DNA of 64,000 nucleotides, from contig NZ_JACBJI010000009.1 in assembly GCF_013401995.1 (NCBI RefSeq), forward strand, positions 62,001-126,000, given 5' to 3'. The notes beneath the pieces are model-generated. The model saw nothing but the letters and a program-made list of their open reading frames with translations, ran no database searches and was not told the origin of the DNA. A program made the position numbers and the translations under genes. Source of the stretch: Flavobacterium agri. GTDB lineage: Bacteria > Bacteroidota > Bacteroidia > Flavobacteriales > Flavobacteriaceae. How positions within the stretch are numbered: the first letter of the stretch is position 1; each line of letters opens with the position of its first letter. Of the stretch, positions 14,682-22,525 are shown piece by piece.

Positions 14682-17405
14682 ATGAGGAATTTTATTCTTT
14701 GCCTATTCGGGCTTGTGTCCGTTTCGGCTTTTTCCCAAAACATACGCATGGACGGCAACATCGTCGACAACGACGGCAAGCCACTCGAAATGGCCAACGT
14801 GATGGCCGTGAACGTCGCCACGAAAGGCATGGACGCTTATGCGATCACGAACGACAAAGGACGTTTCGTGCTCAATCTCAAACCTTCTACCGCGTACACG
14901 ATCAAGGTGAGTTATCTCGGAATGGCCAACAAAGAAATCAGCGTAACGACCACAACCGAGAACATGACGCAGAAAATCACGATGGAAGCCGGCGGAATCG
15001 AGCTCGATGCCGTTGAAATCGTACGCGAAATGCCGGTTTCCATAAGCGGCGACACGATTTCATACAACGCCGATTCGTTCAAGACCGGAACCGAACGCAA
15101 ACTCGAGGACGTACTCAAAAAATTGCCCGGAGTCGAAGTCAATGCCGACGGAGAAGTCGAGGTCGAAGGCAAAAAAGTACAGAAACTTATGGTCGAAGGC
15201 AAGGATTTCTTCGACGGCGACACCAAACTCGGTGTGAAGAACATCCCGGCAGATGCGATAGACAAAGTCCAGGTGTTGCGCAATTTCAACGAAGTCAGCC
15301 AGCTCAAAGGGCTTGAAAACAACGAGGAAAGCGTGGCCATGAACATCAAGCTCAAAGAAGGCAAGAAGAATTTCTGGTTTGGCGATCTGACTGCGGGAAC
15401 GGGCGTCGGACATGAGGAAAGCCGTTTTTTGGTCAATCCGAAATTGTTCTATTACAGCCCGAAATACAGCGTGAACTTGATCACGAATTTCAATAACATC
15501 GGGGAGCTTCCGCTTACGATACAGGATTATTTCAAGATGACGGGCGGATTCCGTTCGATGATGCGCAAAGGCGGCACGAATTTCAACGTCTCGTCCAACG
15601 ATTTGGGGATTTCGATGTTGCGGAACAATCGCGCCAAGGAAATCGACACTGACTTCGGAGCGGCCAACTTCGCTTACAATCCGTCGAAAAGCTGGACGAT
15701 AAGCGGATTCGGAATCCTTTCGCGATCGAAAACCGACATGCAGACCACTTCCCAAACCGATTATCTGGAAGAAGACACTCAGGAAAACCGCGAGGAAAAC
15801 GCACGCCAGAAAAGCAGTTTCGGATTGTTCAAATTAAGTTCGTCGTACAAGCCGAACGCGAATTTCCAGTTCGACTACGATGCTTTGCTAAAGACGTCGA
15901 AACAGGACGAGAGCAACAATTTGCTTCGTGAATCGGTCGTGAACGGTGCTTCGACCACCGAGAATATCTTTACGAAAAAAGAGCAGGATCCGATTTCGTT
16001 CAACCAGAATTTAAGTTTGTATTACACGCTCAACGACAAGAACGTTTTTGCCGTGGAAATGCAGCACCTGTATCAAAACGAAGATCCGTTCTACAATGCC
16101 AATCTCGCGACCCAGCCGTTCAATTTGACCGATTATGTTTCGGGTCAATTGCGCAACGACATCAATCAGCAACGTTTCGTGAAGACCAACAAATTTGACA
16201 CGAAGGTCGATTATTACTACATGTTGACGCCGAAGAGCAACATCAACATCACGCTTGGCGACACGTATTCGCACCAGAATTTCGATTCACGCATTTACCA
16301 AATGCTCGATAACGAAACGGTCAATACGCTCGATTCGCACGAGAACAAGAACGATGTGAATTATACGTTCAACGACGCTTTCGTGGGGTTGCATTACAAA
16401 TTGTTGTTCGGGCAATTCACGATCAATCCGGGATTCAGCGTACACACTTATATGATGGACAATGAGCAGAACGATAGCGGTTTCAAACGCGACTTCTTTA
16501 AATTTTTGCCCGATTTTTATGCGTTGTGGCAAATCAGGAAGTCGGAGACGCTTACGTATAATTTCTCTCTTACGAACGATTTTACCGACATCAACCAGCT
16601 TGCCGAAGGTTACGTTTTCTCGAATTACAACAGTTTGTTCAGAGGGAACCGCGCGTTGGAAAACGCGACTTCGCAGGTGCATTCGTTGCGTTATTTCAGA
16701 TACAACATGTTCAATTTCGAGAACATTTTCGGAAACATCACTTACACCAGACGTACCGATGCGGTCAAGAATCAAGCGTTTTTTGACGGTGTGAACCAAA
16801 GCAACACGCCTTTCAATTCGCGTTTTGCCGACGAGACGCTATCGGGAATGGGAAGTTACGGGCGTTCGTTCCTCAAATATTACAAAGCCCAATTTACGGC
16901 TTCGATGAACTGGTCGAAATTCAACAACATCGTGCTTGTCCCGGATTCGGGTAACGGCACTTTGGACGAGCAAAGACGCACTACGGAAAGTTTTACGCAA
17001 ACGTATCGTTTGAGTGCTTCGACCAATTTCCGTAAAATACCGAACATCGAGATCGGCTACAATTATACGATCAACGATTACAACGACCAGACTTTTTACA
17101 CCGATCAACCGTTCGTACGACTCGATTATTATTTTCTCAAGGCGTTCTCGTTCGTGGCCGAATACGAATTTTACCATTATTACAACAAAGACAACGCGAA
17201 CAAGGTCAACAACGAGTACGATTTCCTTACGGCAAGCCTTATTTACCAAAAGAAAGACAGCAAATGGGAATATAAGCTCGCCGCGACGAATTTGTTGAAT
17301 ACGACTTCACTAAACGACAACAGTTTCGACCAGTTCCGCGTGACGAATTCGCAGTATTTCGTGCAGCCACGGTATGTGGTTTTTAGTATGAAGTATAATC
17401 TTTGA
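14682..17405 (+). CDS. Outer-membrane beta-barrel protein with carboxypeptidase-regulatory-like domain
   Basis: A 907-residue exported protein of the TonB-receptor-like 'outer membrane beta-barrel family'. It has a signal peptide (about 1-20, ending VSAFSQ), a carboxypeptidase-regulatory-like domain (about 20-110), a plug-like region (PVSISGDTISYNADSFK, EDVLKKLPGVEVNADGEVEV) and a long barrel ending with an aromatic-rich strand (YVVFSMKYNL). No clear TonB box was identified. Together with the preceding GLPGLI protein it forms a pair common in flavobacteria; the substrate is unknown. The start at 14682 follows the palindromic repeat; the upstream ATG at 14640 lies within that repeat. Confidence 0.85.
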   Translation: MRNFILCLFGLVSVSAFSQNIRMDGNIVDNDGKPLEMANVMAVNVATKGMDAYAITNDKGRFVLNLKPSTAYTIKVSYLGMANKEISVTTTTENMTQKITMEAGGIELDAVEIVREMPVSISGDTISYNADSFKTGTERKLEDVLKKLPGVEVNADGEVEVEGKKVQKLMVEGKDFFDGDTKLGVKNIPADAIDKVQVLRNFNEVSQLKGLENNEESVAMNIKLKEGKKNFWFGDLTAGTGVGHEESRFLVNPKLFYYSPKYSVNLITNFNNIGELPLTIQDYFKMTGGFRSMMRKGGTNFNVSSNDLGISMLRNNRAKEIDTDFGAANFAYNPSKSWTISGFGILSRSKTDMQTTSQTDYLEEDTQENREENARQKSSFGLFKLSSSYKPNANFQFDYDALLKTSKQDESNNLLRESVVNGASTTENIFTKKEQDPISFNQNLSLYYTLNDKNVFAVEMQHLYQNEDPFYNANLATQPFNLTDYVSGQLRNDINQQRFVKTNKFDTKVDYYYMLTPKSNINITLGDTYSHQNFDSRIYQMLDNETVNTLDSHENKNDVNYTFNDAFVGLHYKLLFGQFTINPGFSVHTYMMDNEQNDSGFKRDFFKFLPDFYALWQIRKSETLTYNFSLTNDFTDINQLAEGYVFSNYNSLFRGNRALENATSQVHSLRYFRYNMFNFENIFGNITYTRRTDAVKNQAFFDGVNQSNTPFNSRFADETLSGMGSYGRSFLKYYKAQFTASMNWSKFNNIVLVPDSGNGTLDEQRRTTESFTQTYRLSASTNFRKIPNIEIGYNYTINDYNDQTFYTDQPFVRLDYYFLKAFSFVAEYEFYHYYNKDNANKVNNEYDFLTASLIYQKKDSKWEYKLAATNLLNTTSLNDNSFDQFRVTNSQYFVQPRYVVFSMKYNL

Positions 17406-17429
17406 TTTAATTTCTATTTGGAATTTAAG

Positions 17430-17454
17430 AAGCGAAACGGTGTTTCGCTTTTTT
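17430..17454 (+). terminator. Intrinsic terminator of the beta-barrel gene
   Basis: AAGCGAAAC (17430-17438), loop GGT, GTTTCGCTT (17442-17450), then T residues; a perfect 9-bp stem. Confidence 0.9.
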
Positions 17455-17464
17455 GTTGTGTATT

Positions 17465-17933
17465 GTTTCGCTTGCCAGCGGGTCTTCTTTTGCCTTGATG
17501 CAAAAGAAGCAAAAAATCAAGGCAGCGCACAAATTGGCTAAAAACCGGCACGGCTGCGCAAATGAAATAAACTACTCACGCGCTAATATTGTTTTTTAAG
17601 GTATTCGTGAATCTTCGATTTCGCTGCGCTCAGACAGTATTTCATTTTTTGCGGCATCCTGAGCCGTTTTTCTTGACGCCAATTTAATGACGCCGCGACT
17701 AATAGGAAGTGTTTATTGATTTTTGGCTTGCAAGCTGCGCCAAAAATCCTCCTAAGAGAGTCTGTTGTATGTCTTTGACGGAAGTCTTTCCAGATTTCTC
17801 CTTCGTCGAAATCAAACGTCCTTCGAAGCAAGGCAATGTCAGGTCGCCTTCGCGGTCGCGCTTAAGGCTCCCGATGCTTCGGGATTGTTTCTTTTGTTGC
17901 CAGACAAAAGAAAGCCCAGCTGGCAAGCGAAAC
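17465..17933. repeat. 469-bp intergenic element bounded by inverted repeats
   Basis: The ends are a perfect 15-bp inverted repeat: GTTTCGCTTGCCAGC (17465-17479) and its complement at 17919-17933. Homology extends inward for roughly 13 more bases, with 11 matching. Just inside each end is a 10-bp hairpin: CTTCTTTTGC (17484-17493) pairs with 17500-17509, and TTTCTTTTGT (17888-17897) with 17904-17913. The interior has only short overlapping frames on both strands and no convincing gene. A fragment of it (CTCCTTCGTCGAA) recurs near 44868. The layout suggests a non-autonomous mobile or repeat element. Confidence 0.6.
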
Positions 17934-17960
17934 CTTCCAGCGCAGCTTGCGCCGAAGCAT

Positions 17961-17989
17961 AAAAAAAACCGCGATCAAAGTCGCGGTTT
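17961..17989 (-). terminator. metK: Intrinsic terminator of metK
   Basis: On the minus strand AAACCGCGA (17989-17981), a 6-base loop and TCGCGGTTT (17974-17966) are followed by a T run (17968-17961). A perfect 9-bp stem, 22 bases after the metK stop. Confidence 0.88.
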
Positions 17990-18010
17990 ATATCTCAAAC
18001 AATTTAGATT

Positions 18011-19261
18011 TTACAATCCAAATTCAGCCTTTACCTTATCAACAAAATCCAACTTCTCCCAAGTAAACAACTCGACAGAAACGGTTTTTTCATCACCGTA
18101 AGGGTTTTTGAACGTCTTGGAAACCGTTTCCGGTTTACGTCCCATGTGGCCGTATGCCGCAGTTTCGCTGTAAATCGGGTTTCTGAGTTTCAAACGTTGC
18201 TCAATGAAATAAGGGCGCATATCGAAAATATTCTCGACTTTTTTCGCGATTTCCCCATCGGACAGATTCACTTTCGACGTTCCGTAGGTTTCGACGAAAA
18301 TCCCCATCGGTTTCGCAACCCCGATAGCGTATGAAACCTGAACCAAAATTTCATCTGCAACACCCGCAGCCACAAGGTTTTTGGCGATGTGACGCGTAGC
18401 GTAAGCAGCCGAACGGTCTACTTTTGATGGGTCTTTTCCAGAGAAAGCACCGCCTCCGTGAGCACCTTTTCCACCATACGTATCAACGATGATTTTGCGT
18501 CCTGTCAAACCGGTATCGCCGTGCGGTCCGCCGATCACGAATTTACCGGTAGGGTTGATGTGATAATGGATGCTGTCATTGAACAAATGCGCATATTTCG
18601 GATACTTCGCGATGATTCTCGGAATCAGTATGTCGATGATATCTTTCTTGATTTTCGCAAGCATTTCGGCCTCTTCGGCGAAATCGTCGTGCTGCGTAGA
18701 AATTACGATAGCATCAATACGCGCCGGCTTGTTGTTGTCGTCGTATTCAAGTGTAACCTGTGATTTGGCGTCGGGACGAAGGTATTTGATAGCGTCGTTC
18801 TCACGTCTCAAAGCAGCGAGTTCCTGAAGTAATTTGTGCGACAAATCGAGCGCCAACGGCATGTAATCGTCGGTTTCGTTGGTCGCGTATCCGAACATCA
18901 TTCCCTGATCGCCTGCGCCTTGGTCTTCTTTGCTCGCGCGGTCAACGCCTTGGTTGATGTCGCTGGATTGTTCGTGGATTGCCGACAAAATCCCGCACGA
19001 ATTCGCCTCGAACATATATTCGCTTTTCGTATATCCGATTTTCTTGATCACGTCGCGCGCAATCTGTTGTACATCGAGATATGTTTTTGACTTCACTTCA
19101 CCGGCAAGAACGACCTGACCAGTTGTCACAAGCGTTTCACAAGCCACTTTAGACTCTGGGTCGAATGCCAAAAAGTTATCGATGAGCGCGTCCGAAATCT
19201 GGTCGGCAACCTTGTCTGGATGTCCTTCACTCACAGACTCCGACGTAAAGAAATAAGCCAT
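18011..19261 (-). CDS. metK: S-adenosylmethionine synthase (methionine adenosyltransferase)
   Basis: A 416-residue enzyme making S-adenosylmethionine from methionine and ATP. The N-terminal SESVSEGHPDKVADQISDAL segment holds the ATP/Mg-binding His and Asp. The P-loop-like GGGAFSGKDPSKVDRSAAY and the DQGMMFGYA motif are present. Length is within the bacterial range, with a C-terminal end slightly longer than that of E. coli. It is divergent from the metY leader region, so it sits at the edge of a methionine gene cluster, and it has its own promoter and terminator. Confidence 0.97.
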   Translation of the reverse strand: MAYFFTSESVSEGHPDKVADQISDALIDNFLAFDPESKVACETLVTTGQVVLAGEVKSKTYLDVQQIARDVIKKIGYTKSEYMFEANSCGILSAIHEQSSDINQGVDRASKEDQGAGDQGMMFGYATNETDDYMPLALDLSHKLLQELAALRRENDAIKYLRPDAKSQVTLEYDDNNKPARIDAIVISTQHDDFAEEAEMLAKIKKDIIDILIPRIIAKYPKYAHLFNDSIHYHINPTGKFVIGGPHGDTGLTGRKIIVDTYGGKGAHGGGAFSGKDPSKVDRSAAYATRHIAKNLVAAGVADEILVQVSYAIGVAKPMGIFVETYGTSKVNLSDGEIAKKVENIFDMRPYFIEQRLKLRNPIYSETAAYGHMGRKPETVSKTFKNPYGDEKTVSVELFTWEKLDFVDKVKAEFGL

Positions 19262-19379
19262 AATCTTTTAATTTAGATAGTTAGGAGGAAGATTGCGGCC
19301 GTGCGCTAAAGGAGAAAAATCTGCTTTAGCATTTTTTAATGAGGTTGCAATCAGTCAAATTTTTCCTCTTTTTCGGCTG

Positions 19380-19414
19380 CAAATATAGGAAATCGATGCA
19401 GTAAGAAATGCAAA
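19380..19414 (-). promoter_or_regulatory. metK: Predicted promoter of metK
   Basis: On the minus strand TATATTTG (19387-19380) is a perfect -7 box, and TTTG (19414-19411) lies 23 bases upstream. The resulting 5' leader of roughly 110 bases contains an inverted repeat (GCTAAAG/CTTTAGC, 19330-19305) but no riboswitch that I recognise. Confidence 0.6.
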
Positions 19415-19479
19415 AAAATGCAAATTGTTCAAACGGGTGTCATATGCTTGAATGCGTTAGAAATCAGACAGTGAAAAAA

Positions 19480-19510
19480 GATATATTACGTAGTAGTAAT
19501 GGTGCATATC
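19480..19510. promoter_or_regulatory. Interrupted palindrome in the metK-metY divergent region
   Basis: GATAT-ATTAC-(GTAGTA)-GTAAT-GGTGC-ATATC: the inner ATTAC/GTAAT and outer GATAT/ATATC arms are complementary with a 5-base offset. It lies upstream of the proposed metY start site, where an operator would be expected. It might equally be a chance symmetry. Confidence 0.3.
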
Positions 19511-19545
19511 GATAACGTTTTCTGTTAAAATCGTAAATTTAATTT

Positions 19546-19716
19546 GGCAGATAAAAAAATACTTTAGAAGTTTGTGAGAACGAAAAAACAAAGAAATGCA
19601 ATTCACGATTTGTCATATGTGTATCTGTAAAACCGGAAATTCCGCGGGATATACTATTGGCTGAAAGTGAATGTTCAGTATAGAAATGCCTCCCGCAAAA
19701 CGGGAGGTTTTTTTTT
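19546..19716 (+). ncRNA. Structured RNA leader or sRNA upstream of metY
   Basis: About 170 bases without a plausible ORF, starting after a near-consensus -7 box (TTAATTTG, 19539-19546) and ending in a strong terminator. CAGATA near its start pairs with TATCTG at 19622-19627. GCGGGATATACT (19644-19655) can pair with AGTATA (19677-19682) plus TCCCGC (19691-19696), which would consume the 5' arm of the terminator and act as an antiterminator. That mutually exclusive arrangement is typical of riboswitches and attenuators. I do not recognise the upstream fold. A free-standing sRNA such as the 6S-Flavo class is the main alternative. Confidence 0.45.
19689..19716 (+). terminator. First terminator upstream of metY
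   Basis: CCTCCCG (19689-19695), loop CAAAA, CGGGAGG (19701-19707) and nine T. No protein gene lies between it and the metK start region. Confidence 0.88.
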
Positions 19717-19798
19717 GAAATTCCAAAACCAAAATTCCAATCGTCTTCAGACATCCGAAGAATAAAAAAATAAACAATCAAAAAATAAAAAATTAAAG

Positions 19799-19879
19799 AT
19801 GCGGGTAATGTCTAAAAATATGTGTTGTTGTCCTCCGAAATCCGGACAGGCGCACCATTGCCGCATGCGAACGACATAA
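19799..19879 (+). CDS. Cys-rich leader peptide upstream of metY (26 aa, or 19 aa from an inner ATG)
   Basis: A short frame with ATGs at 19799, 19808 and 19820 ends at TAA 19877-19879. From the third ATG it reads MCCCPPKSGQAHHCRMRTT, with three consecutive Cys codons directly after the start. A terminator follows 24 bases later and metY comes next. A run of codons for a sulfur amino acid in a tiny frame before a terminator and a sulfhydrylase gene is the layout expected for ribosome-mediated attenuation by cysteine supply. RNA around the start (19799-19810) can pair with 19856-19866 in an 11-bp stem with one bulge, so start-codon access may be structured. Translation has not been shown. Confidence 0.5.
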   Translation: MRVMSKNMCCCPPKSGQAHHCRMRTT

Positions 19880-19902
19880 TCTGTTATAATTTGTGTATTT
19901 CG

Positions 19903-19938
19903 AAGCCCTTTTGGTAAGCCATCCAAAGGGGCTTTTTT
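19903..19938 (+). terminator. Second terminator (putative attenuator) upstream of metY
   Basis: AAGCCCTTTTGG (19903-19914), an 8-base loop, CCAAAGGGGCTT (19923-19934, one G-T pair), then T residues. This 12-bp stem stands between the Cys-rich leader peptide and metY, 128 bases before the metY start codon. Confidence 0.85.
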
Positions 19939-20066
19939 CATTTATGGGAATTCCATCCCGAAACTCCGGAGCCGCAAAATTCCATCAATATGAAAATCTG
20001 TCAATCTGAAAATCCAAAGCATTGCACCTCACAAATCACATTTCACAAATTCTAAATTCTGAAACC

Positions 20067-21359
20067 ATGAGCACACAAAAATTTTCCACCAACGCACTTC
20101 ACGCAGGCCACGACGTAACCAAAAATGCCGGGACACGCGCCGTGCCGATTTATCAAACGACCTCTTACGTCTTCAACGACGCCGATCACGCCGCGAACCT
20201 TTTCGGATTGGCCGAACCGGGTTTCATCTACACAAGGCTCAACAACCCGACAAATGACGTGCTCGAACAACGACTTGCCGCGCTCGAAGGCGGAATAGGA
20301 GCGGTCGTGACTTCTTCAGGCACGGCGGCATTGACGACTGCTTTACTCGTTTTGTTGCGTTCGGGCGATCACGTCGTCGCGTCGAATTCTCTTTACGGCG
20401 GAACGTACAATCTGTTAAGCGTAACCTTGCCGCGACTCGGCATTACGACTACGTTCGTCGATCCTTCCGATCCTGAAAACTTTACCAAAGCCGCAAAGGA
20501 AAATACACGTGTTTTTTTTGCCGAAAGCCTTGGAAACCCAAAACTCGACGTGCTTGATCTCGATGCGATTTCACAACAAGCCAAAGCGTTCAAAGTACCA
20601 TTTATCGTAGACAATACGGTCGCCACGCCTTATTTGCTGAATCCGATCGATCACGGAGCGGACATTGTCATCCATTCGCTTACCAAATACATTTCGGGTA
20701 ACGGCACGTCGCTCGGAGGCGTGATCATCGACGCCGGAAAATTCGATTGGTCGAACGGGAAATTCCCCGAATTCACCGAACCTTCTCCGGGTTACCACGG
20801 ATTGGTGTACCACGAAGTGCTCGGTCCGGCTGCGTTCATCGCCAAAGTCCGTATTGAAGGCTTGCGCGATTTCGGGGCTGCATTGAGTCCGTTCAACGCT
20901 TTTCAAACGATCCAAGGTTTGGAAACGCTCGACATCCGAATCAAGAAACACAGCGACAATGCGTTGAAGCTCGCGCTTTGGCTCGAAAAACGAGAAGAAG
21001 TCGCATGGGTGAATTATCCCGGATTGCCAACGTCGAAATTTAGGGAACTCGCCAACAAATACTTGCCCGAAGGCCAATCGGGAATCGTGACGTTCGGTCT
21101 TAAAGGTGGGTTCGAAGCCGCAAAAAAAGTAGCGAGCGAAACCAAGTTGTTCTCGCTTTTGGCAAACATCGGAGATACGAAATCGCTGATCATCCATCCG
21201 GCAAGTACGACGCACCAACAGTTGTCGGACGATGAGCAATTGGCGACTGGCGTGACAAAAGACCTGATCCGACTTTCGGTTGGGCTTGAGGACATCGAAG
21301 ATCTGAAGGCCGATTTGAAAGCTGTTTTCGAAACGATCAAAGCGTCTCAAAAAATATAA
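20067..21359 (+). CDS. metY: O-acetylhomoserine sulfhydrylase
   Basis: A 430-residue PLP enzyme of the Cys/Met metabolism family that replaces the acetyl group of O-acetylhomoserine with sulfide to give homocysteine. The Schiff-base lysine is K207 in HSLTKYISGNG. YQTTSYVFNDADHAANLFGL and the SSGTAALT segment are typical of MetY. Length (about 430) and the C-terminal LIRLSVGLEDIEDLKADL fit MetY rather than cystathionine gamma-synthase. metX, which supplies the substrate, follows. Upstream lie two terminators and a Cys-rich leader peptide, implying transcriptional attenuation. ATG 20067 is chosen over an in-frame ATG at 20022 in AT-rich leader sequence. Confidence 0.95.
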   Translation: MSTQKFSTNALHAGHDVTKNAGTRAVPIYQTTSYVFNDADHAANLFGLAEPGFIYTRLNNPTNDVLEQRLAALEGGIGAVVTSSGTAALTTALLVLLRSGDHVVASNSLYGGTYNLLSVTLPRLGITTTFVDPSDPENFTKAAKENTRVFFAESLGNPKLDVLDLDAISQQAKAFKVPFIVDNTVATPYLLNPIDHGADIVIHSLTKYISGNGTSLGGVIIDAGKFDWSNGKFPEFTEPSPGYHGLVYHEVLGPAAFIAKVRIEGLRDFGAALSPFNAFQTIQGLETLDIRIKKHSDNALKLALWLEKREEVAWVNYPGLPTSKFRELANKYLPEGQSGIVTFGLKGGFEAAKKVASETKLFSLLANIGDTKSLIIHPASTTHQQLSDDEQLATGVTKDLIRLSVGLEDIEDLKADLKAVFETIKASQKI

Positions 21360-21362
21360 GCG

Positions 21363-21421
21363 GCCACTAATGTCACGAATTTCACAAATGCTTTCGTAAT
21401 GCTATCCATGAAATTCGTGGC
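21363..21421. repeat. Palindromic repeat, GCCACGAAT family, copy 2
   Basis: The outer GCCAC/GTGGC arms enclose CACGAATTT (21374-21382) and AAATTCGTG (21411-21419), which are perfect complements. It begins four bases after the metY stop. Confidence 0.75.
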
Positions 21422-21472
21422 TAAAAATAGCGTCGGCAGACGTAAAAACTTGTTTTTGTTTGGTTTGTTTTT

Positions 21473-21506
21473 AAACCGTCCAAAGCTTTGGTGGCGGACG
21501 GTTTTT
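21473..21506 (+). terminator. Terminator between metY and metX
   Basis: AAACCGTCC (21473-21481) pairs with GGACGGTTT (21496-21504), followed by a short T run. The loop contains the palindrome CCAAAGCTTTGG. The 5' AAACC can alternatively pair with GGTTT at 21462-21466, so some read-through control is possible. Confidence 0.75.
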
Positions 21507-21532
21507 AATGATTGTCAAAATCAGATCACCTC

Positions 21533-22525
21533 ATGGAAAATCTCCACAAACTCCATATAGCCAACCACGCACTCGAATCAGGAAAAACCCTAAACCTGAA
21601 CCTGTTCTACGAAACTTTCGGGCCCGAAATGGGAACCGCGCCGATCGTTCTCGTAAATCACGCACTTACCGGAAACTCGACGGTTTCAGGAAAAAACGGC
21701 TGGTGGCAAAATCTTATCGGAAAAGAAAAAACGATCGATACAAATCATTTCACCGTAATCGCGTTCAACGTTCCCGGAAACGGATACGACCAAAATCCCG
21801 AAAACCTGATCGAAAATTACAAAGACTTCACCGCTCGCGACATCGCCCAAATCTTCTGGAAAGGTTTGCAACGACTCGAAGTCGACCATCTTTTCGCGAT
21901 CATCGGCGGAAGCCTTGGCGGCGGAATCGCCTGGGAAATGGCAGCGCTCCGACCAAATGCTCTCGAACATCTTATTCCGATCGCATCCGATTGGAAAGCC
22001 ACCGATTGGGTCATCGCCAATGTGCTTGTCCAGGATCAAATTCTCAATAATTCCGACGAACCGATCCACGATGCGAGACTTCACGCGATGTTGTTATATC
22101 GCACGCCACAATCGCTGACGCTACGGTTCAACCGCGAAAAATCCGAAAATCGTTACGAAATCGAAAACTGGCTTTTTTCACATGGCCATAAACTCCAGAA
22201 CCGTTTCAGATTGGCGTCGTATAAATTGATGAACCATCTTTTGAAAACCGTAGACATCACTCGAAACTGCGGAAACTTTATAGATGTCGCATCCCGGATT
22301 TCGGCTCAAATTACGATTGTTTCCGTCGATTCGGATCAGTTTTATTTGGCAGAAGAAAACAGGATCGACGTTTCGGAACTGCGTCCATTCAAACAAAACA
22401 TATCGTATCACGAAATCCGTTCGGTCCATGGGCACGATGCTTTTTTGATCGAATACGACCAGCTTTCGCGAATCCTGAATCCGATTTTTTCAACAGCGCC
22501 CGCGTCGGTCTATTGCAAATCGTAA
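21533..22525 (+). CDS. metX: Homoserine O-acetyltransferase family protein
   Basis: A 330-residue alpha/beta-hydrolase-fold acyltransferase expected to acetylate homoserine from acetyl-CoA, feeding MetY. The nucleophile Ser127 is in IIGGSLGGGIAWEMA. VLVNHALTGNSTV forms the oxyanion region and HGHDAFLIEYDQL carries the C-terminal catalytic His. The C-terminal part is shorter than in the longer MetX proteins, as in flavobacterial homologues. ATG 21533 is used; the frame upstream has only a TTG. The 3' end overlaps the convergent lipoprotein gene by 16 bases. The acyl donor (acetyl or succinyl) is inferred from MetY context. Confidence 0.88.
   Translation: MENLHKLHIANHALESGKTLNLNLFYETFGPEMGTAPIVLVNHALTGNSTVSGKNGWWQNLIGKEKTIDTNHFTVIAFNVPGNGYDQNPENLIENYKDFTARDIAQIFWKGLQRLEVDHLFAIIGGSLGGGIAWEMAALRPNALEHLIPIASDWKATDWVIANVLVQDQILNNSDEPIHDARLHAMLLYRTPQSLTLRFNREKSENRYEIENWLFSHGHKLQNRFRLASYKLMNHLLKTVDITRNCGNFIDVASRISAQITIVSVDSDQFYLAEENRIDVSELRPFKQNISYHEIRSVHGHDAFLIEYDQLSRILNPIFSTAPASVYCKS

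Noticed and set aside
17583..17926. Two short minus-strand frames within the intergenic element
   Set aside because: They overlap each other, have no family motif, and lie between the element's inverted repeats; treated as non-coding.
19262..19379. SAM riboswitch in the metK leader
   Set aside because: The leader of about 110 bases has one short inverted repeat but none of the S-box core found at 23318-23418.
19539..19941. Minus-strand frames across the metY leader
   Set aside because: They lack motifs and run through the complements of two terminators; the plus-strand regulatory reading explains the region better.
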